Assembly (NCBI GenBank): GCA_014377445.1
Contig: JACMPP010000020.1
Span: 16,988 to 80,987 of the forward strand
Origin: Oligoflexus sp.
GTDB lineage: Bacteria > Bdellovibrionota_B > Oligoflexia > Oligoflexales > Oligoflexaceae
Direction of reading: 5' to 3'
DNA length: 64,000 nt
Shown: one piece after another, positions 44,439-53,417 of the stretch
Layout: every line of letters begins with the position of its first letter
How positions within the stretch are numbered: the stretch's first letter is position 1
Notes under the pieces: model-generated
The model's database searches: none
What the model was told of the DNA's origin: nothing
The model's input: only the letters and a program-made list of their open reading frames with translations
Made by a program: the position numbers and the translations under genes

Positions 44439-45355
44439 CTCAAAAGCAAGATCTCGAGGTCCAATGGAATCAGTGGGAACTCGAGCTGACAGACTACCAA
44501 CCAAGCTCTCCTGAACGTCGCAAAGCCAGCAACAAAATCGCTGAAATTTGGGCGGAACTGGTTGAAACGAGCCAAAGACTGCAGCAGGATCCTATCGCCA
44601 AAGATCCCGGCCAGAGGTTCTTCGGCCTCGATCCCTTAAAAATTTCTGCGTTGAACATGGCCCTCGCCATAGAAACCGATGAGCACAGTTTCCTGAACCT
44701 CTATCTCAAGCTCACGCACAACCTGATCTTGAGCAACATCATGCGGCTCCGCATCCTTCCCAGCGGCAGCCGGAAAATGCAGGCCCAGTTTCAGGCCGCG
44801 GAACTCTCGAGCTTTCCCATGGCCCATCTTTATTTTGAGGAGCAGGAGCGCGATCTCTGGAAAGCACGAATCAAAATGCAAAACGACATCGCGGAGCTGC
44901 GCGAGGAATATGAACTCTTTGTCTTCGCCGAAAGTTCCTATGAGGCCGCCCGCTCCTTCGGGGCTCAAAAACCTGACATACAAAACCACCGTGTATCGTG
45001 GCAGGCCTTCTCCCAACTCCTCACGGGTGTCTCTCTGCAGATCCATGACGAGCAAAAAAACTTTCTCATCAAACGCAGCAAACGTATCCAGTCTCAGCGC
45101 GAGGCCCTTTTTGAGGACTGCGCCCAGTTGCTCGCTCGCAAGGGTGAAGGGATGGATGTCAAAAAAGTACGTCGCCAACTTCGGCACAATCTTTCCGAGA
45201 TAAAACGACTGGAGCAGGAGATTGAAATCACCATGAGGGAACTTTCCGTCCCGGGTTTGGGGAATCAGGCGTCATTGCTAGTGAAAAAAAAGCCAGGAGA
45301 GGCTACAACTACCCAACTGAATAAATTGAGTCAAAGTACCGGAGATAAGACATGA
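44435..45355 (+). CDS. Unrecognised coiled-coil protein B
   Basis: 306 residues, cytoplasmic, nearly all helical: 15-50, 110-150 (AAELSSFPMAHLYFEEQERD), and a long C-terminal coil (about 190-275) ending with KKPGEATTTQL, likely disordered. Basic segments (RSKRIQSQR, KKVRRQLRHN) hint at nucleic-acid or protein binding. No homologous family is recognised. Stop overlaps the acyl-CoA dehydrogenase start by 4 bp, so all three genes are coupled. Confidence 0.65.
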   Translation: MTQKQDLEVQWNQWELELTDYQPSSPERRKASNKIAEIWAELVETSQRLQQDPIAKDPGQRFFGLDPLKISALNMALAIETDEHSFLNLYLKLTHNLILSNIMRLRILPSGSRKMQAQFQAAELSSFPMAHLYFEEQERDLWKARIKMQNDIAELREEYELFVFAESSYEAARSFGAQKPDIQNHRVSWQAFSQLLTGVSLQIHDEQKNFLIKRSKRIQSQREALFEDCAQLLARKGEGMDVKKVRRQLRHNLSEIKRLEQEIEITMRELSVPGLGNQASLLVKKKPGEATTTQLNKLSQSTGDKT

Positions 45356-46512
45356 GCGCGCAACCAAGCCACCCGCTTACCCGTCTGAGTGATGACGAGA
45401 AGATGTTTCAAGCGGAAGTTGAAAAATTTGCGAATCAAGTTGTGAAACCCAAAGTCCTCCACATGGACGAAACTGAGACCATGGATCCTGAGATCGTGAA
45501 GCAACTCTTTGCTTTCGGTTTGATGGGCATCGAATTGCCTGAAGAGTTCGGTGGATCGGGCGGAAGCTTCATGATGGCCGTCCTCGCCATTGAAGCGATC
45601 AGTAAGGTCGATCCCTCGGTCAGTGTTCTCTGTGACGTCCAAAACACGCTCGTCAACAACATCTTCCTGCGTTGGGCTAACCCAGAGCAGAAGAAAAAAT
45701 ATCTGCCCCAGCTCGCCGCTTCTAAAGTCGGCAGCTACTGCTTGACTGAGCCGAACTCAGGTTCAGATGCGTTCGCATTGAAATGTCGCGCTTTCGATGA
45801 AGGGACCCACTACCGTCTTGAAGGCAAAAAGATCTTCATCACCAATGCGAAAGAAGCCGACATCTTTATCGTGTTTGCCAATGTGAATCCAGAATTGGGT
45901 TACAAAGGCATCACCGGCTTCATCGTTGAGCGGGGAACTCCTGGTTTCGCGGTCGGCAAAAAAGAAGTGAAGCTCGGAATTCGCGCTTCGTCCACCTGCG
46001 AAGTCTTGATGGACAACTGCAAAATCCCCAAAGAAAACCTCATCGGTGAATATGGCAAAGGCTATAAGATCGCGATCGAGACTTTGAACGAAGGCCGTAT
46101 CGGCATCGCCGCTCAAATGCTTGGCCTCGCACAAGGCGCTTTTGACGGCGCTTTGAAATACGCCGCTGAACGTGAGCAGTTCGGCAAATCGCTCAATTCC
46201 TATCAGGGTATCCAATTCCAAATGGCTGAAATGGCTACTGAAATTGAAGCAGCTCGCTTGATGGTCTACAACGCTGCTCGTCTGAAAGACGCTGGCGAAG
46301 ACTTTGTCAAAGAAGCCGCGATGGCCAAATTCTTTGTCTCAGAGGTCGCCGAACGTGTCGCTTCCAAATCCTTGGAAGTATACGGCGGCTACGGCTTCAT
46401 CAAAGAATTCCCCGCTGAGAAGTTCTACCGCGATGCGAAGATCGGTAAGCTCTACGAAGGAACTTCGAACATGCAGCTGCAGACCATCTTCAAGCTTCTA
46501 CAAACAAAATAA
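45352..46512 (+). CDS. Acyl-CoA dehydrogenase, short/branched-chain type
   Basis: FAD-dependent; 386 residues. Seen: YCLTEPNSGSDAFAL, KIFITNAKEADIFIVF, LGIRASSTCEVLMDNC and C-terminal LYEGTSNMQLQTIFK. The last motif resembles the short/branched-chain enzymes (ACADSB, YEG(A/T)SN(I/M)QL...), unlike the EGTSEIQRLVI motif of the dehydrogenase at 30214-31374. Probably acts in branched-chain amino-acid or butyrate degradation. Translationally coupled to the coiled-coil protein B; a terminator follows. Confidence 0.94.
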   Translation: MSAQPSHPLTRLSDDEKMFQAEVEKFANQVVKPKVLHMDETETMDPEIVKQLFAFGLMGIELPEEFGGSGGSFMMAVLAIEAISKVDPSVSVLCDVQNTLVNNIFLRWANPEQKKKYLPQLAASKVGSYCLTEPNSGSDAFALKCRAFDEGTHYRLEGKKIFITNAKEADIFIVFANVNPELGYKGITGFIVERGTPGFAVGKKEVKLGIRASSTCEVLMDNCKIPKENLIGEYGKGYKIAIETLNEGRIGIAAQMLGLAQGAFDGALKYAAEREQFGKSLNSYQGIQFQMAEMATEIEAARLMVYNAARLKDAGEDFVKEAAMAKFFVSEVAERVASKSLEVYGGYGFIKEFPAEKFYRDAKIGKLYEGTSNMQLQTIFKLLQTK

Positions 46513-46516
46513 ATGG

Positions 46517-46545
46517 AAAGGCCTTCGCAAGAGGGTCTTTTTTTT
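46517..46545 (+). terminator. Terminator of the acyl-CoA dehydrogenase operon
   Basis: AAAGGCC/GGTCTTT stem (7 bp, one G-U) with a 10-nt loop followed by T-run to 46545, directly after the stop. Confidence 0.75.
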
Positions 46546-46562
46546 GACCTTTGGGGGTTTTC

Positions 46563-47504
46563 ATGCGGACTTCGTTTAAACTGCTTCTCGTCGTGGGTTC
46601 ATTTTATTCAGGCTTCGCTTCGGCCGCTCCCATGCTTCGTGATGATTTGCAAAAAGCTGCCGTTATCTTTTGCGACGAATCAAAAGACGACCTGTCAAGC
46701 CTCGCCATCTATGACGCGCAGATCGAACTCGCTTTCGTGAAAACATCAGGCCTCAAAAGATTCGCCCAAAAATTTGCTGAGACCAATGGTCACCGAGGCT
46801 ATAGCTTCGGGACCTGTAAGGACCATCGCCAGTGGATCGTCAGTACCCCTGCGCCTCAGCCTGTCGTGAAGATGAATCGGATGAGAAGGGTCTTGGACAT
46901 TCACTACGAAGTTCTCGAAGCAAGTTGCGCGAGCATTGATGTCGATGCCATTGAGGTCGACAAGGATCAGCCCCTTTCCCTCGTGCATGAGGAAGCCCCG
47001 GGCAAACTCTTCGATCGTATCGAACTGAAGGACATGCGCCTCAAGATCATGACGCTGACCTGTCACCCCGAGGACAAGTCCAAGACGGGACCGGAGCTCT
47101 GGGCCCTTGTACCGCTGATGCCAGCGGAAAAGATAACGGGACTGAATAGCGAGGCTGAGCTATTGGAATGGATCCAGGGCCAGAGAAAAAGAAGCGGTCT
47201 CCCGCGTCTCGAAATCGGAGCCAAATCCCTGCAGACCCTCGCCGACGAATCGGCCCAACAAAAAGATCTGCATCATCCACACAGCCTGCTCATGAGCAGA
47301 AAAGAGCTTTTGAAAAGTCAAAATGTCGAACTTCTTGGTGAAAACCGAGCCGTCGCTCCGAGCTTTTCCGGACTCGCCCAGCTCCTCTGGAATTCGCCTT
47401 CCCACCGTCGCCTCCTCCTCAACCCCAAAGCCAATGCCATCGCCCTCAACACGAATCAAAAAGGGGACGACAAATTGCTTGTCATGGTCCTCGCGAAGCA
47501 ATAG
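46563..47504 (+). CDS. Exported protein with C-terminal CAP/SCP-like domain
   Basis: 313 residues from the ATG at 46563 (GGGGG 5 nt upstream; an earlier TTG at 46551 overlaps the terminator region). Signal peptide 1-21 (LVVGSFYSGFASA). N-terminal half is a unique region with four cysteines. The C-terminal part (about 200-313) matches the CAP superfamily: LLEWIQGQRKRSGLPRL (helix 1), ENRAV in ELLGENRAVAPS, and LLWNSPSHRRLLL. The active-site-like Glu and His positions are present in part. Function in bacteria is unclear. Followed 37 bp later by the DUF2058 gene. Confidence 0.75.
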   Translation: MRTSFKLLLVVGSFYSGFASAAPMLRDDLQKAAVIFCDESKDDLSSLAIYDAQIELAFVKTSGLKRFAQKFAETNGHRGYSFGTCKDHRQWIVSTPAPQPVVKMNRMRRVLDIHYEVLEASCASIDVDAIEVDKDQPLSLVHEEAPGKLFDRIELKDMRLKIMTLTCHPEDKSKTGPELWALVPLMPAEKITGLNSEAELLEWIQGQRKRSGLPRLEIGAKSLQTLADESAQQKDLHHPHSLLMSRKELLKSQNVELLGENRAVAPSFSGLAQLLWNSPSHRRLLLNPKANAIALNTNQKGDDKLLVMVLAKQ

Positions 47505-47541
47505 CATTCACCCGTAAAGTAGACTTTGAGGAGCTAAAACG

Positions 47542-48024
47542 ATGAACTTACGCGACCAACTGATGAAATCGGGACTTGCCAGCAAAGAGCAAGCGAAGAA
47601 AGCTCAGCGCGAAGTCGCGAAACAGCAGCATCAAAAGATCCAGGCCGCACGCGATCCGAATGCGGTGCACGAGCTGTCTCCAGCGGAGCAGTTGCTCGCG
47701 GCGAAGCGCGAAGCAGATCGCCTGTTGAATATTAAGCGCAATGAAGAACGCCTGTTCAAAGAGGCGGAAGCGCGAGCGATCGATATTATTTCGAGTCATA
47801 ATCTTTTGGATTCTCGGGGTACCGAGACCTACCATTTCATAGTTGATGGCCAACGCATCGCGAACGTCATGGTTCATGAAGATCAGATGTATGCTTTGGA
47901 ACGCGGAGAGTTGGCAATCGTGAGCCTCAATCCGGAGGAAGCGGGCTTTGCCTTGGTAACGGCGGAGAATGCTGAGAAGATTCGTTCGGGGAATGCGAAG
48001 TTTGTGGTTTGTCAGTACAGCTAA
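47542..48024 (+). CDS. DUF2058 family protein
   Basis: 160 residues. The N-terminus is a basic coiled coil (LRDQLMKSGLASKEQAKKAQREVAKQQ) and the C-terminal domain is compact (LDSRGTETYHFIVDGQRIANVMVHEDQMYAL... FALVTAENAEKI). This matches the family of E. coli YaiL, function unknown, often said to be nucleoprotein/polynucleotide-associated. A stable hairpin follows the stop (48065-48092). Confidence 0.88.
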   Translation: MNLRDQLMKSGLASKEQAKKAQREVAKQQHQKIQAARDPNAVHELSPAEQLLAAKREADRLLNIKRNEERLFKEAEARAIDIISSHNLLDSRGTETYHFIVDGQRIANVMVHEDQMYALERGELAIVSLNPEEAGFALVTAENAEKIRSGNAKFVVCQYS

Positions 48025-48064
48025 TTTGTAAAACAGATTCATTATTGCCAATGCCTACGAAAAA

Positions 48065-48092
48065 GCCCCCTCAAGCGTCAGCTCAAGGAGGC
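48065..48092. terminator. Terminator between the DUF2058 gene and the decayed island
   Basis: 12-bp stem with three G-U pairs and GTCA loop. On the minus strand it is followed by TTTTT, fitting the end of the 48118 gene; on the plus strand the T-run is weaker but would also serve the DUF2058 gene. Confidence 0.7.
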
Positions 48093-48117
48093 ATTTCTTT
48101 GGCTCACTTTTCTGCGA

Positions 48118-48468
48118 TTATTTTGCGCTGTAAGAGAGATTACGAAGGCTATCAAGGATCGACATTGCAGTGCGAGCTTGGTAGTCGTCGAGAAAGTAGG
48201 CTTTGCAGTCAATGTTTTGGCCAACAGTAACAAGTGCACCATCTTTAATGACTGAATAGGTAACGCCAGGTGCGTCAGCGCATATAGGCGCTTCTGGATC
48301 CTCAGCGACGATCTTCGTATTATTCGCTTCAGCGACATCGCTCACGATAGCGGCGACGATGCTTGGGTTCAATTTAACAATTGTGAAAGATGCACGTGCG
48401 GGAGTGTTTACTCTCCAAGACGAACATTGGAGAGCATCCTGGCTAAACGTTGCTTTGAACGTCTTGGC
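48118..48468 (-). pseudogene. Probable gene remnant: C-terminal part of an unrecognised protein
   Basis: A single open frame of 116 codons from after a TAG (48469-48471) to the stop, with a terminator right behind it. Its only start-like codon is a TTG at 48372, giving 84 residues (beginning MNPSIVAAIVSD). The upstream 30 codons continue the same protein-like sequence, so the N-terminus was probably lost. Two cysteines, no signal peptide in the remaining part. It overlaps the end of the decayed hydrolase by a few bases, marking a junction between two damaged genes. Confidence 0.45.
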
Positions 48469-48884
48469 CTAAACTTTCGACGAGAAAATCCCTCATCTTA
48501 TCAAAGAGTTCGGGAAGCAGTGCCAACGAATCTTCCAGGAAGCGATGCTCCAAGGAATGGTCAGCATTTTCAATAAGATAGCTCGTAGCGGGGGAGTTCT
48601 GACTGATGACTCGGGTAAATAGAGTCGGCCGTTCCATTCACAATGAAGCTCGTGGACTCTCTTTCCGAGAGGATCTGCCAGTTATTACCCAACCAGGGTG
48701 TCAACCCTATAATCGTTCGCAACTCTGGCATAAGTCCGTTTTTCATAATCTGAGAAATCATCATCGTTCCTAGTGATTCGCCAACAAGGATGACTTCATG
48801 CGCTGGAAGTATTGATTTCAAGGAATGAAACAGTTCAACCGTCATTTTCTCTACATCTTCATATTGAAGGATTATAAGACAAAG
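48443..48884 (-). pseudogene. Frameshifted, N-terminally truncated alpha/beta hydrolase
   Basis: Two frames together make a hydrolase. The upstream frame has the nucleophile motif VGESLGTMMIS and an acid-loop FIVNGTADSIYP, then stops near 48570. The downstream frame supplies the catalytic-His segment ENADHSLEHRF and the final helix. A one- or two-base indel between about 48575 and 48610 explains the break. About 60 N-terminal residues are missing: the frame runs straight into the folD terminator, so its own start and promoter are gone. Same strand as folD. Confidence 0.6.
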
Positions 48885-48917
48885 AAAAACCTCCGACTGC
48901 CAAAGTCGGAGGTTTTT
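48885..48917 (-). terminator. folD terminator
   Basis: 14-bp perfect stem AAAAACCTCCGACT / AGTCGGAGGTTTTT with a 5-nt loop, 21 bp past the folD stop; A/T-rich arms make it function on both strands. Confidence 0.93.
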
Positions 48918-48938
48918 CATTTTATAATTCTTTCAGAA

Positions 48939-49814
48939 TTAAAGCTGCTCAGAACCCCTAAAGATTCCATGCGACTTCTCAAAAGCTTCCAAACAATTAC
49001 TCAAGAGATAAGCAATCGTCATAGGGCCAACGCCTCCAGGGACCGGAGTGATCCAGGAAGCTACTTTTTTCACTTCATCAAAATCCACATCACCGCAGAG
49101 CTTCCCCGCATCGCGATGCATGCCCACATCGATGACCACAGCTCCTGGTTTGATCCAAGACCCTTTCACCAAACGTTTCGCTCCAGCGGCAGCCACGAGG
49201 ATATCCGCCTGACGGCAGTGCTCAGCAGGCGACACAGTCTGGGAGTTCAAAGACGTGACGGTAGCACCCTTGTGCCCCAGCAGACTGGCGAGAGGCGCAC
49301 CGACCAAAACACTTCGGCCGATCACAACCGCACGCGCACCCCGAAGATCCACACCGGTCGTGCGAATCAATTCCATGACGCCCGAAGGTGTACAGGGAAT
49401 CATTCCGCGACGCTTCCAGGGAATCAACCCTTGATTAAACGGAGTCAACCCATCGACGTCTTTCTCTGGAGAGATGAGATCGATGGCTGCGCGACTGTCG
49501 AGATGTTTGGGGAGAGGAAGCTGAAGAAGAATGCCATCTATTTCGGAATCGGCGTTGAGTTCGATAAGGGCGGCTGCGAGTTCTTCCTGAGAAACGTCTT
49601 CGGGAAGATGCAAAGCGTGGCTTTTGATGCCGACGGCTGCACAGGCCTTCTTTTTATGCCCGACATAAATCTCGCTGGCTGGGTCGCCTCCAACCAAAAC
49701 AACCGCGAGACAAGGGGCGCGATAACCCTGACCGCTGAGGTCAGTGATGCGTTGCTGTATGCTCTCTTTGAGCGAGCGGGCTATAGCCGTACCATCGATC
49801 AATCGCGCCGTCAT
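48939..49814 (-). CDS. folD: Bifunctional methylenetetrahydrofolate dehydrogenase/cyclohydrolase
   Basis: Interconverts 5,10-methylene-, methenyl- and 10-formyl-tetrahydrofolate in one-carbon metabolism. 291 residues, family-typical. Motifs: EIYVGHKKKAC (YVxxKxKAC catalytic Lys), LLQLPLPKHLD, PEKDVDGLTPFNQG, VIGRSVLVGAP (NADP site) and VPGGVGPMTIAYLL. Monocistronic with a strong terminator; its upstream neighbour starts about 110 bp away on the same strand. Confidence 0.97.
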   Translation of the reverse strand: MTARLIDGTAIARSLKESIQQRITDLSGQGYRAPCLAVVLVGGDPASEIYVGHKKKACAAVGIKSHALHLPEDVSQEELAAALIELNADSEIDGILLQLPLPKHLDSRAAIDLISPEKDVDGLTPFNQGLIPWKRRGMIPCTPSGVMELIRTTGVDLRGARAVVIGRSVLVGAPLASLLGHKGATVTSLNSQTVSPAEHCRQADILVAAAGAKRLVKGSWIKPGAVVIDVGMHRDAGKLCGDVDFDEVKKVASWITPVPGGVGPMTIAYLLSNCLEAFEKSHGIFRGSEQL

Positions 49815-49927
49815 CGTGGGTCACCTTTAAAAAGGAAAAAAGCTGTCTCTTCGGCCGAACTATAGACCAGCCAGGGCGAAGTGACAAGCCTCCCTCTCCA
49901 CTTGTTTTAAAGAAGATCCACGAATCG

Positions 49928-51175
49928 CTATCCGTGCAACAACATCGAGCAAGCATCTTGCACAGACGTGATGAGATTGAGGTCGCCGGACCCCTCCGCA
50001 CCGATACAATCCCCCGCAAATCCAAGGTGTTTTTTCTGAACGTGTGTGGCGTCGAGTTTTTCAAACCATTTGTATTCAGGCGGATGAATGCTGTGCGTCC
50101 AGCCCACCGAGAGCAGAGCCATGTGTTCGGCACCTTCGGGACCCAGCTCGGGATAAACCAGCGAAAGCTTCTTACGGGCTCGTTTGAGACGCTTAATCGT
50201 CTTGCCCACCGCCGGCGCCTGTACAGTTAGCTCATAGTTTAAAGGCGCTTGAAAACAAATCTGACCTGGGAGCGAGATGACCTGCACATCTTCGGCCGTC
50301 ACAAATAAGACATCCGGCAGTCCCTGGAAGGGATTGAGCTCGGAGAGCATGACCAGGCTCACGGGCTTGGTCTTACTCGCAATGTTGATTAAGCGGGAAG
50401 GCCAGAGGTCTTTCGACAACCAGAGGATCGCTTCCCAAGGGCTTTGGGCAACCAGCATCCGAGGACTATTGAAAGTTCCGTTCGTACTGGAAACTGTCCA
50501 GGTTTTCTCTTCATATTTTGCTGACATGATTTGCGCGCGATTGAAGACTTTCAATCGATTTTCAAATCGTAGTGTCGAGAGCATTTCATCAAAGAGCAGA
50601 TCCCAGCGCCCCGTCCACAGCCCTTTGCGCGCATCGCGGAATCCATTTTGCAGGGGGCGTATACTACTCCCTGTCAATTCAGGCACGCCCCAGAAATGGG
50701 CCAACTGCTCAAGCGGAACAAGGGCAGCGCTTTTGCGATCGCCCTTCCAAAGCTGATTGAAGGCGTCCTCGCTTCGTTCAGCCCCCAGAATCTGCTCGAT
50801 GGCCGCCCAATCTTTAGTCGCGGCTCCACCGGCAATTGCACGCGCCATATCCACTGTCGTCAATTGCTCGAAACGGAGTTCTTGTATCTTTTGCCCGATC
50901 ATAACACCAAAGGACTTCAGCGGCTGAATCAATTCATTAGCGTTTTGCGGACCAAGGGTTCCCATGACAAAATCATAGAGTTCGGACGACGCTGACTGAA
51001 GGCCGCAGGAACGTGAGCCCTCGCTCTCCAAACTGGGACGCATACGGCCACCATGCCAAGGCTCTCTCTCGAGGAGAGTAAAAGTCCAATCTGGTTTTTC
51101 GCGACTCAGTCTGCTTAGCGCTAGCAAACCAGCCAAACCTGATCCAGCAATAATGACATCGCACGAATCTTCCAT
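49928..51175 (-). CDS. FAD-dependent oxidoreductase (amine-oxidase/protoporphyrinogen-oxidase-like fold)
   Basis: 415 residues from the ATG at 51175 (AAAGGGA upstream; a TTG at 51190 is less likely). N-terminal dinucleotide-binding motif DVIIAGSGLAGLLAL and ERE...GGR segment are typical of the flavin amine oxidase superfamily, and the C-terminal FAGDCIGAEGSGDLN resembles its FAD-binding end. The middle is poorly conserved, so the substrate is unknown. It may act in heme or carotenoid chemistry, but nothing nearby decides this. Confidence 0.75.
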   Translation of the reverse strand: MEDSCDVIIAGSGLAGLLALSRLSREKPDWTFTLLEREPWHGGRMRPSLESEGSRSCGLQSASSELYDFVMGTLGPQNANELIQPLKSFGVMIGQKIQELRFEQLTTVDMARAIAGGAATKDWAAIEQILGAERSEDAFNQLWKGDRKSAALVPLEQLAHFWGVPELTGSSIRPLQNGFRDARKGLWTGRWDLLFDEMLSTLRFENRLKVFNRAQIMSAKYEEKTWTVSSTNGTFNSPRMLVAQSPWEAILWLSKDLWPSRLINIASKTKPVSLVMLSELNPFQGLPDVLFVTAEDVQVISLPGQICFQAPLNYELTVQAPAVGKTIKRLKRARKKLSLVYPELGPEGAEHMALLSVGWTHSIHPPEYKWFEKLDATHVQKKHLGFAGDCIGAEGSGDLNLITSVQDACSMLLHG

Positions 51176-51283
51176 TCTTTCCCTTTCCAATTGGCCAGGC
51201 CCATTATTTTTTGCGAAGAGCCATGACTTGTCATCACACGTGACGGCAAGTACACTCTGCGTTTTACCATTTAGGGGTTCAAG

Positions 51284-52219
51284 ATGGAATCTCTTCTCAT
51301 CGCACGTAATTTGCGAAAGAGTTTTGGTTCGGTTACCGCAGTCCAGGATATCAGCCTCGAGGTCAAACCCGGCGAATGCCTGGCCCTCTTAGGTCCGAAT
51401 GGTGCGGGCAAAACGACGACTGTAGAAATGCTGGAAGGCCTTATCCCTCCTGACCAGGGCAGCATATCGATCTTCGGCAAGGATCTGAAAAAAGAACGCG
51501 CGACGATCATGCATGATGTCGGCGTCATGCTGCAGGACACTCAGCTCTATAAACGCATGAGCGTTCGCGAGACACTGTCTCTCTTTGCCAGCTTTTTCAA
51601 ATCCTCGATGCCGGTGGATGAAGCGATCGCCATGGTCGAGCTGCAGGATAAAGCGGATACCCATCTGGTCAAACTCTCTGGCGGCCAAAAGCAACGCGCT
51701 TATCTCGCCTGCGCTTTGGTCAACAATCCGCGCCTTCTTTTCCTGGACGAACCAACCACCGGTCTCGACCCCCAGGCCAGACGCATGATTTGGGATCTGC
51801 TTTTAAAGCACAAAACCAAAGATCGAAGCATTCTTCTCACAACGCATTATATGGACGAGGCTGAGAAGCTTGCGGATCGTATCGCTGTCATCGATCACGG
51901 CAAGATTATCGCTGAGGGTAGCCCTCAATCGTTGATTGAAACAGTTTGCGGGAAGCAGATTCTCTGTTTCCGTTTCGCCGGCGAGCAGACCTCGGACCAA
52001 ATCTTCTCGACCCTCGGCAAAGATTTGCCTTGGATCAAAGATTCGTTCGTCAGCGGCGACACCTATGAGCTCGTGGCCAGCGATCAGGTCAACCACATGA
52101 CCGAACTTCTTCGTGTGAGTGACCGTACAGGTCTCGTCCTCGATCAACTTGAGCTTCGTCGCTCGACACTCGAAGACGTCTTTATCAAATTAACAGGAAG
52201 GAGCATGCGAGATGCTTAA
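51284..52219 (+). CDS. ABC transporter ATP-binding protein
   Basis: 311 residues. Walker A GPNGAGKTTT, Q-loop VMLQDTQLY, signature LSGGQKQR, Walker B LLFLDEPTTGLDP, H-loop LLTTHY. The DrrA/CcmA-like length with a C-terminal extension of about 80 residues fits ABC-2 exporters of drugs, lipids or polysaccharides. Overlaps the permease gene by 8 bp, so one unit. Substrate unknown. Confidence 0.93.
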   Translation: MESLLIARNLRKSFGSVTAVQDISLEVKPGECLALLGPNGAGKTTTVEMLEGLIPPDQGSISIFGKDLKKERATIMHDVGVMLQDTQLYKRMSVRETLSLFASFFKSSMPVDEAIAMVELQDKADTHLVKLSGGQKQRAYLACALVNNPRLLFLDEPTTGLDPQARRMIWDLLLKHKTKDRSILLTTHYMDEAEKLADRIAVIDHGKIIAEGSPQSLIETVCGKQILCFRFAGEQTSDQIFSTLGKDLPWIKDSFVSGDTYELVASDQVNHMTELLRVSDRTGLVLDQLELRRSTLEDVFIKLTGRSMRDA

Positions 52220-53261
52220 CCGAAGTATGGTTGAACAAATCAAGTGCCGCTGGCGCGAATTCCGTCGGGAGCCCTCGGCTTTCTTCTGGGTCGTGTTTAT
52301 GCCGGTGATCTGGATGCTGGCGCTTGGCTTTGCCTTTTCCAAGCCTCATCCCGAAACCTATGGTATCGGCTGGCATGCGCCGACAAAAGCAACGCCCTGG
52401 ACGTCTTCGCTGCATGACGTTCTTCAGAAAGATCCTCAGTTGAAATTTCGCGAAGGCGACATTGAAGAATTGAGAACGCGGATGAAACGAGGGGAGATCG
52501 CCCTTATCGTCACGAGCAGCAAAGACCAGGCTGTCAGTTACACTCTAGACGAAAAAAATCCTGAGGCTGTACGCGCCGAGAAATATGTCGATGACGCTGT
52601 GCAACGCTTTGGGGGCCGCCAGGATACGATTCAGAAAGATCTGCAATCGATCGAAGTGGAGGGTGGTCGCTACGTGGACTTCCTTATCCCGGGTCTTCTA
52701 GGCCTTTCGATCATGACCTCCAGCCTCTTCGGTGTCGGGATGACGATTGTATCGAACCGGAAGGAAAACCTTCTGAAACGCTACCTCGCGACCCCTATGC
52801 GGGCTTACGAATATATCGTCAGTCACGTCTGTGGCCGCATGATGGTCCTTACCGCGGAGTTTATCGCGGTGATGATAACTGGCTTTGTCATCTTCCATTT
52901 CAAAGTCTACGGCAATTTTCTTAGCTACATCTTCTTCGCTGTTCTGGGCGCGGCGGCTTTCACTTCGATCGCTCTGCTCTGCGCAGCACGGACCCGCAGC
53001 ATCCCAATGATCTCGGGCCTCACCAACCTCATCTCACTCCCGATGATGATGCTCTCCGGTGTTTTCTTCTCGAAGAACAACTTCCCCGACTGGCTCATCA
53101 CGGCCACCGCCTATCTGCCTTTGACCGCACTGAACGACGGCCTCAGACGTATCGCTCTGGAAGGGCAGCCTTTGCATAGCCTCGGCTTTGAAATCGCGGT
53201 TCTGAGCTTTTATCTCTTCGTACCTGCGATCATTACGCAGAGACTCTTTAAGTGGTTCTAA
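52212..53261 (+). CDS. ABC-2 type transporter permease
   Basis: 349 residues. TM1 near 25-45 (FFWVVFMPVIWMLALGFAF), then a large extracytoplasmic region (about 50-165), and five to six membrane helices from about 170 (LIPGLLGLSIMTSSLFGVGM) to the C-terminus. Typical ABC-2 permease of the YhgE/DrrB type. A possible hairpin (GGAT...ATCC) follows the stop. Confidence 0.92.
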   Translation: MLNRSMVEQIKCRWREFRREPSAFFWVVFMPVIWMLALGFAFSKPHPETYGIGWHAPTKATPWTSSLHDVLQKDPQLKFREGDIEELRTRMKRGEIALIVTSSKDQAVSYTLDEKNPEAVRAEKYVDDAVQRFGGRQDTIQKDLQSIEVEGGRYVDFLIPGLLGLSIMTSSLFGVGMTIVSNRKENLLKRYLATPMRAYEYIVSHVCGRMMVLTAEFIAVMITGFVIFHFKVYGNFLSYIFFAVLGAAAFTSIALLCAARTRSIPMISGLTNLISLPMMMLSGVFFSKNNFPDWLITATAYLPLTALNDGLRRIALEGQPLHSLGFEIAVLSFYLFVPAIITQRLFKWF

Positions 53262-53417
53262 AAGGATCTGGGGGCTTTTGGTCCCCATCCTCCTCTCTTC
53301 ATCCCGCCTTTACACAGAGCCCTCTCTTTTTTCACAAAGAATTGACCCGCCTTTAATCCCTTTTTCTCTAATAGATTCTATATATCGCGCATTACACGAG
53401 CCCGCTTAGGAGTGGCC

